From NCBI GenBank assembly GCA_037576215.1, contig JBANDB010000004.1:5084001-5148000 (forward strand): a stretch of 64,000 nucleotides of DNA, given 5' to 3'. Both the position numbers and the translations under genes were made by a program. Positions 59,128-64,000 of the stretch are shown piece by piece. A model generated the notes under the pieces. It had not been told where the DNA came from. It ran no database searches and saw nothing but the letters and a program-made list of their open reading frames with translations. Positions within the stretch are counted from its first letter, which is position 1. Every line of letters starts with the position of its first letter. The stretch is from Armillaria gallica (Eukaryota > Basidiomycota > Agaricomycetes > Agaricales > Physalacriaceae).

Positions 59128-61749
59128 ACCCGTTAATTGTACCTTAATCTATTAGCGACTGTAATGCCAATACAGTCATTTAATGTATAAAACCCTTGTA
59201 AGCGCAGTCAGGTCTAATTCATTAAACACCTGTACCTACAGTGAGATTTGGCAGGGACATTTTGGAGGCTCAGCTACTCAGCTGTGGAATCCAGATGACT
59301 GAAGGGCGTGCTCATCGTGCACAACCGTGCACTGCATCGACCTCGTTGAGCAAGACGACGACAAGGGTAGACCCTAAAAATAGGGTGCGCCATATTGCCA
59401 GGCTGGGATAGGATGATCCCATTGACCAATTTCCAATCTCCGGAAGTGATCTGACGTTCGCTTCTCGTGTTTCAAAAGGATTCTCATTCTTTGATCGACA
59501 TTCTGCCACACCAACACCATGTCAGCCCGAACGAATTGCTTGTTATTCCATTGATATGTTTTTTTTAGAATTTGTTTTTGTTCAGGAAAAAAAAAACTGA
59601 GAAAATTTTCCTCGCCCGGGAGGGTAATTTTCTTTTCATTGATTCATGACAAGAACTATATAAAAATGATAGAACCCTCATGTGCGTGAACGACCAGTCC
59701 GCTAAAAAGATGCAAAGCAGAATGACTGTCAGTGGCGATATCGTTGTCGTCTTGGTGGAGTGCCATGTCCATCGTTGTTCACTTGTAGTGGTGGACGACA
59801 CTCGGAGAGCTGCCGTTGTTATGGCCGTTGGCATCTCCCTGTCGTTCCGCGCCCGCTCTCATGTTCTCCCACCTTCCCTCACCTCATCAGCCCTCTGTTC
59901 AGACCCCACAGCAAAACCCCACCCTCGCACACACCCTCGATCCCCAGACAAGCCTTCCAGTCCTCTTCGTGCACTACTGCTGCTGTCATCGTTGTCGCCG
60001 GGCTCCTGGGCGACTGCTGGGCTTGTTCTTGGCTTCGTGCACCCAGATGGCATTTGATCTTCGAATTTCTTGCATCTTTGGTGTCGTTCAGCACTTGGAA
60101 CTTTGTGATGCACGGGGATTGATGCTGATTGGCCAGTAGGTGGTTATGCGGGATGTGTTGCGGGATAAGCTTGTGTACTGGTGAACAGCGGCAGCAAAGC
60201 TCGTTGCGGGTAGTCAGAGACGTTGTAGGTAAGGTGCGGTGTGGTCATTCATCGCTTATTGGATGTGCGGCCTCGTTGGAGGGCTTGCGCGTGGGTAGGG
60301 ATGGAAGCGATTCGAGAGATTAGCTGATTACTTAATAGTGATCTTGCGATCCTATTCGCTCAAATTGTGATCGGCAGTCGGCAATTGCTTCAGACATAGC
60401 TTGCGTGTAATGATATTAATTTTGGATAAGCATAAATACTAGGGTTTTGGCTGTTGTTCATGCTCTATATGTATGAAAAATGATTACTGCACAAATTCTC
60501 AGAAGGTACCTGACAATCGGTGAAGTCGAACCATTATTATTTCGATGACAACAGTTGTCGGTCAGTCATTGTAAACTCTGTAGTGCTCTTAGTCCTGCAT
60601 GTGTACACTGCATGGAGAATTCAATATTTTAGTCTCAGATATTGAATTCTATAACTATTTATTCTTTTGATATATTACACTAGAATATTGAGATACTATT
60701 TTTGATATATTTGCAATATTTGTGAAATTTCTAATATTTTTCCAATAAACAAAAATATTCAAATAATATTTGAAATAATAGTTTAATATTTAAGCTTACA
60801 TGTTGGTAAAAATAAATAATTATAGAATCCAATATTTTGAGCTGAAATATTGGATTCTCCATGCAGTGGTAATGACTTTAAACTGATTAAAATTCATTTT
60901 GCATATTCCGGGCCTGGTATTTCCCAAAGAAGCACTGCATTGCAACTGGGGTACCTAACTTCGTCCTACATCGCAATCTCATACTCCTTGCTAGACACAG
61001 ATAAGTAGAAACAATGTTTCGAGAGGCATTCTCGTTGAGTCCGTCATCCGGTCCGATCTTCCGGATAGCCATCAGCAGTACATCCAGAGACGTGTTGCTC
61101 GCGCATCCATCGAAAATAATGGAATATTGATCCATTTGACTACTCGTTGTGGTTTAGTAGTTACTTGATAGTATGTGTTTAATTTTATGTGTGACGTACC
61201 CTTCCGTAGCACACAAAATCAACCATTGTTTTTTTTTCTGAACAAATACAGCAGCCGAAATCGTTCTGGAGCAGATAGAAAGTACGGAAGACAGACATAT
61301 TGGATCGATCAAGATATGCGATCATTAGGCGAAAGCTGGAAGCGAAAAAATCGAAAACATATGACAGAAAACATATCACTAACATGTCCTGAACCCAGAA
61401 CATGTAATCGATGCGTCCCAAGCGACGGACAACGATGATGATATAAAAATAGATATCCTCAGGGACAACAAATCCGCGGAGGAACCAAGAAGTACCAGAA
61501 GCACAAGAAATCGGAGAAAAAAGAAGTTGAGATAAATTTAGAACAGAAGGAAAAGGGATGGCGCGCCAAACAGCGAGCGCGAATACGCGCAACCACCAGA
61601 GCATGCGGGATCCTGTGCTAGAGGTGGGAGGGACTACAGTACAAATTATTAATTAGCACCTACTTGCAGTTGTACTGAATATTACATTACGACGGCACTC
61701 CTATGGCAGTCTGTTAATTAAATAGAAGGGCATTAATGCCTGCGAAATC
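59120..61749. mobile_element. Probable 2.6 kb insertion in the duplicated chaperone promoter
   Basis: The duplicated promoter is interrupted after GCGAAATC (59120-59127) and resumes with GCGAAATC at 61742-61749, while the original at 55.66 kb has the site once. That gives an apparent 8-bp target duplication, as for hAT elements. Terminal inverted repeats are not evident (left end CACCCGTTAATTG, right end read inward AGGCATTAATGCC). No transposase is recognisable. Inside are minor open frames only, such as 139 residues on the minus strand at 61185-61604 with hydrophobic stretches, which I do not support as a gene. Confidence 0.5.
60603..60871. mobile_element. CACTA-like MITE with 3-bp target duplication
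   Basis: 263 bp (60606-60868) with long terminal inverted repeats beginning CACTGCATGGAGAATTCAAT at the left and CACTGCATGGAGAATCCAAT on the opposite strand at the right. Flanked by GTA (60603-60605 and 60869-60871). The interior is very AT-rich with repeated AATATT. Ends starting CACT and a 3-bp duplication fit the CACTA superfamily; no coding capacity. Confidence 0.8.
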
Positions 61750-61806
61750 TCTAACTTAGGATTTGTTTAGGATGAAATTTGCGGGGCCGGAGTCACTGCG
61801 ACGCAA
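61742..61806. repeat. Direct repeat of the chaperone promoter, second part
   Basis: GCGAAATCTCTAACTTAGGA to GGGGCCGGAGTC, matching 55664-55730 with a few changes. It continues the copy at 58925-59127. Confidence 0.8.
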
Positions 61807-61959
61807 ATTCACCACTGGCACCACCGCCACTGTATCTGCTAAGGTCCAAAGCAGTCAAGCATTACGGAGCTTATTTTATAAATCGATAAAGTTATTCAAG
61901 GTATACACACCAGAAATCCTTTAAATGTGCGCATACTCTGCCTAAAAAGTACTATTGTG

Positions 61960-62940
61960 TTAATTTTCTTCATTCGACTCCATCAGATGCTTCTTCCATA
62001 TTCGCTGCCCATCTGGACAGTCTGTCTGTACGTGATGAACGAGATCCGAAATTGTATAAACTGTATAATACCGGCGTGCTTCCTCGTAAATAGTGTCCCT
62101 GTGGATGGTCCTGTCCGAGTTATATAAACATCGACAGCCTGCGCAGAAGTAGCCTTCGACGATATTTCCCGAGTGTCTGTCGAAATATGGAAGGGGAGCG
62201 GCTACAATGCACCGAGCGGTAGTACTCCTTTCCGAGATATACGTCTGGGAGATGTAAGAGTCATATACTTCTCTGCGTCCGGGCACGGAGTTGATACGAG
62301 CCATGAACTGTGCCTCGCCTCCCGCATCTTTGACCGCTGCTGCACGAGCTTGTGTGAAGCTCAGTAGATGCCGGAAATCCTGATAATCGTCCCAACCATG
62401 TTCGGAGCACACCGAAGGCACGCTCGCTAATACACGTTCGGAGACTCCAAACAGTTTGGTCGCCGCATACTTGCTGATGGGACCGTACTCGGGTGCTCTA
62501 CGAAGACAAGGCATACAGCATCGTTGGCACTCAGGAAGCCAGAGGAGAGGGCCAAAACTACCGCATCTGCGGCAGGAAGAATTGCTGCAGAGTGCATCAT
62601 AGAGATCCTCGAGGGTGAAAAACGAAGCGGCTTGTGTTCTGAGCATTGCTATCAGTGCAATGGGGGCATAATGGGAGATGCGTTGGAGAGCGACTGTTGC
62701 ATCGACGGCCTTCCTAGCACTCCTATTGACGAGTGAAAAGGATGTGACGATGGTCTGGATATCGCAGTGTTTGGAGACGATGTCGTCCAGGAGCTCGTTG
62801 GGAAGAATAGCGAGTTTCCCTAGCGTTGCGACTGGTGTCTTAGCTACTGTGCGCGCGAAATGACTAGGACCCTGGATGATATCAGTAAAGACCCGCTGGT
62901 ATCCGATGATGTCGGCCATCGCAATGACTTGTTCCGCCAT
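61960..62940 (-). CDS. F-box-like protein with Cys-rich segment
   Basis: A single exon, 326 residues. Residues about 43-75 (LAILPNELLDDIVSKHCD and ITSFSLVNRSARKAV-like sequence) match an F-box, the Skp1-binding module of SCF ubiquitin ligases. After it LYDALCSNSSCRRCGSFGP and LPECQRCCMPCLRR form a Cys-rich patch, and a later CAGCRCLYNSDR repeats the theme; metal binding is plausible. Large families of F-box proteins with a similar plan occur in agaricomycetes. The start at 62940 is the first ATG of the frame. It is shared by no repeat. Substrate unknown. Confidence 0.75.
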   Translation of the reverse strand: MAEQVIAMADIIGYQRVFTDIIQGPSHFARTVAKTPVATLGKLAILPNELLDDIVSKHCDIQTIVTSFSLVNRSARKAVDATVALQRISHYAPIALIAMLRTQAASFFTLEDLYDALCSNSSCRRCGSFGPLLWLPECQRCCMPCLRRAPEYGPISKYAATKLFGVSERVLASVPSVCSEHGWDDYQDFRHLLSFTQARAAAVKDAGGEAQFMARINSVPGRREVYDSYISQTYISERSTTARCIVAAPLPYFDRHSGNIVEGYFCAGCRCLYNSDRTIHRDTIYEEARRYYTVYTISDLVHHVQTDCPDGQRIWKKHLMESNEEN

Positions 62941-63292
62941 GGTCCTGAAAAGATAGGCTTTCGAAAACCAGTATTTATTTGACGACCGATGTCTGAGTCA
63001 GGTGTCACTTTGCTATTGCGGTGCAGTGTCGGTTCAACAAGTAGTAGATCTCGAAATAACCGTTTCATTCCGGAGTGACCGACCTGAGACCGATTTTTCG
63101 TTCGGAGTTAGATGAGGCAACTCCCCTCGTGCTCAAACCCTATTCTCTCGTTCATCGGTCAGAACGTCGATTACAAGCAACTTACTATTGTTTTCGAGAT
63201 GCGACATTGGCAAAATTATTCACATACTTGGCACCCCAATACAAAAGAGAAAAACGTAGGCCACGGTAGTACAAAACGCAAGACTGCCTCCC
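62941..63292. other. Intergenic region between F-box and copy C genes
   Basis: Promoter of the F-box gene and 3' flank of the copy C gene. No other feature seen. Confidence 0.45.
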
Positions 63293-64000
63293 TCATTCAA
63301 CAACCTCAACCTCAATCGTCTGCGTCCTCGAAACCAGTGTCTCCGAATCGGCAAAGTGCACCTTCACTACATGACTCCCCATTTTTTGTACCATAAACAT
63401 TAGCCTGACAGTAACAGAGTCTTCTGCAACCTCCTGAACATACTTGTCAAACAAGAATGCCCATCCTTCGATAGTAGCATTGGCAGCAGCAATGGGTTTG
63501 TCCAGCTGAAAGTACAATGAAAATCGTTCATTGACACTCTGAACCGAAATCTTGCTCGGTAGCTCCTCCTCATGATTTTGCATGGAGAGGAAGGGACCCC
63601 GCATGATGACGGGCGCAGTCAGGGCTGGACTATCTCTGCGAATCGTATGCTCAAGAAGCTTGAGCGCGCAGCCTTCGAAAAGCTTCACCGTCCGCTCCCC
63701 CCAGATGTCAATGATAGTCGAACCGGCAACAACGATGAAACGACCACCGCGTATATACTGCACGGAACATTCGCCGAACTCATCGAGCTTTCCGCGAGTC
63801 CATACCTCCGTGATAACACGAGAAGTGCTGGTAATGATGCTTGCAAGGCAACGTCGTGTCGCCTGTTTGGAAGCAGCCAAATCCAGGACTCCGTCGGCAT
63901 TTGTGTGTGACTGGACGTAGACTTCGATTTTGATTGCCGGCTCGTAGGTGCTTTTCTTTGTTCTTTTACGTTCTAGCCGCCAGGATGCATGCGTAGTCGC
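63293..64000 (-). CDS. Unrecognised protein family, copy C, 5' end outside window
   Basis: Third member of the family at 12555 and 34828. The frame is open from the window edge (codon starting at 64000) to the stop at 63293: 235 residues. Compared with copy A it keeps IEVYVQSHTNADGVLD, LLEHTIRRDSPAL, VNERFSLYFQLDKPIAAANA and DSETLVSRTQTIEVEVV, and ends without the basic tail of A and B. The level of change with no stop suggests it is under constraint. Function unknown. Confidence 0.72.
   Translation of the reverse strand, partial: ATTHASWRLERKRTKKSTYEPAIKIEVYVQSHTNADGVLDLAASKQATRRCLASIITSTSRVITEVWTRGKLDEFGECSVQYIRGGRFIVVAGSTIIDIWGERTVKLFEGCALKLLEHTIRRDSPALTAPVIMRGPFLSMQNHEEELPSKISVQSVNERFSLYFQLDKPIAAANATIEGWAFLFDKYVQEVAEDSVTVRLMFMVQKMGSHVVKVHFADSETLVSRTQTIEVEVVE

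Noticed and set aside
59680..60139. Overlapping plus-strand frames of 107-125 residues
   Set aside because: Three frames are open over the same GC-rich stretch, none with a recognisable motif; open by composition rather than by selection.
61185..61604. 139-residue hydrophobic frame on the minus strand
   Set aside because: It sits within a probable insertion, has low complexity and a biased composition, and has no splice or promoter support.

Overview
The window reads as nuclear DNA of a basidiomycete fungus, most likely an Agaricomycete. Coding regions are broken by many 47-65 nt GT-AG introns. The recognisable genes include GAPDH with nine introns, an aryl-alcohol-oxidase-type GMC flavoenzyme, an ER Hsp110/GRP170-type chaperone and a UNC13/Munc13-like protein, and there are many decayed kinase-like fragments. 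Genus and species cannot be set from the sequence alone.

Layout. 1-12.5 kb is ordinary single-copy sequence: the 3' part of a UNC13-like gene (+), a spacer with a hAT-type MITE inside a diverged inverted repeat, GAPDH (+) and a GMC oxidoreductase (-). 12.5-49.5 kb is an accessory block built from three diverged copies of one composite unit. In each copy a kinase-like fragment, two unrecognised gene fragments and a small gene are laid out towards a centre and then repeated in mirror image, so each copy is a large palindrome. The centres are near 20.57, 31.20 and 45.04 kb. Copies 1 and 3 also start with a member of an unrecognised gene family (12.55 and 34.83 kb). Intron-containing pieces of the UNC13-like gene lie at 26.1-26.5 and 48.6-49.5 kb. 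A solo LTR (33.68-34.32 kb) interrupts copy 2. 49.5-64 kb returns to mostly single-copy genes: a coiled-coil protein (-), the ER chaperone (-), a decayed ketoreductase/ACP/thioester-reductase gene (+) lying between direct repeats of the chaperone promoter, a 2.6 kb apparent insertion containing a CACTA-like MITE, an F-box-like protein (-), and a third member of the unrecognised family cut by the window edge (-).

Main point. Nearly every coding remnant in the repeated block is broken. The exception is a small Cys/His-rich gene, present twice in each palindrome and transcribed outward from the centre. Once two conserved introns are removed, all six copies keep an open frame of about 118-124 codons with the same Cys/His spacing apart from one substitution and one small deletion. 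The middle palindrome has arms of about 1.1 kb that look identical, and both its genes encode the same protein. I know of no described system of this form. Intactness, palindrome structure and copy relations are read from the sequence; any function is inference.
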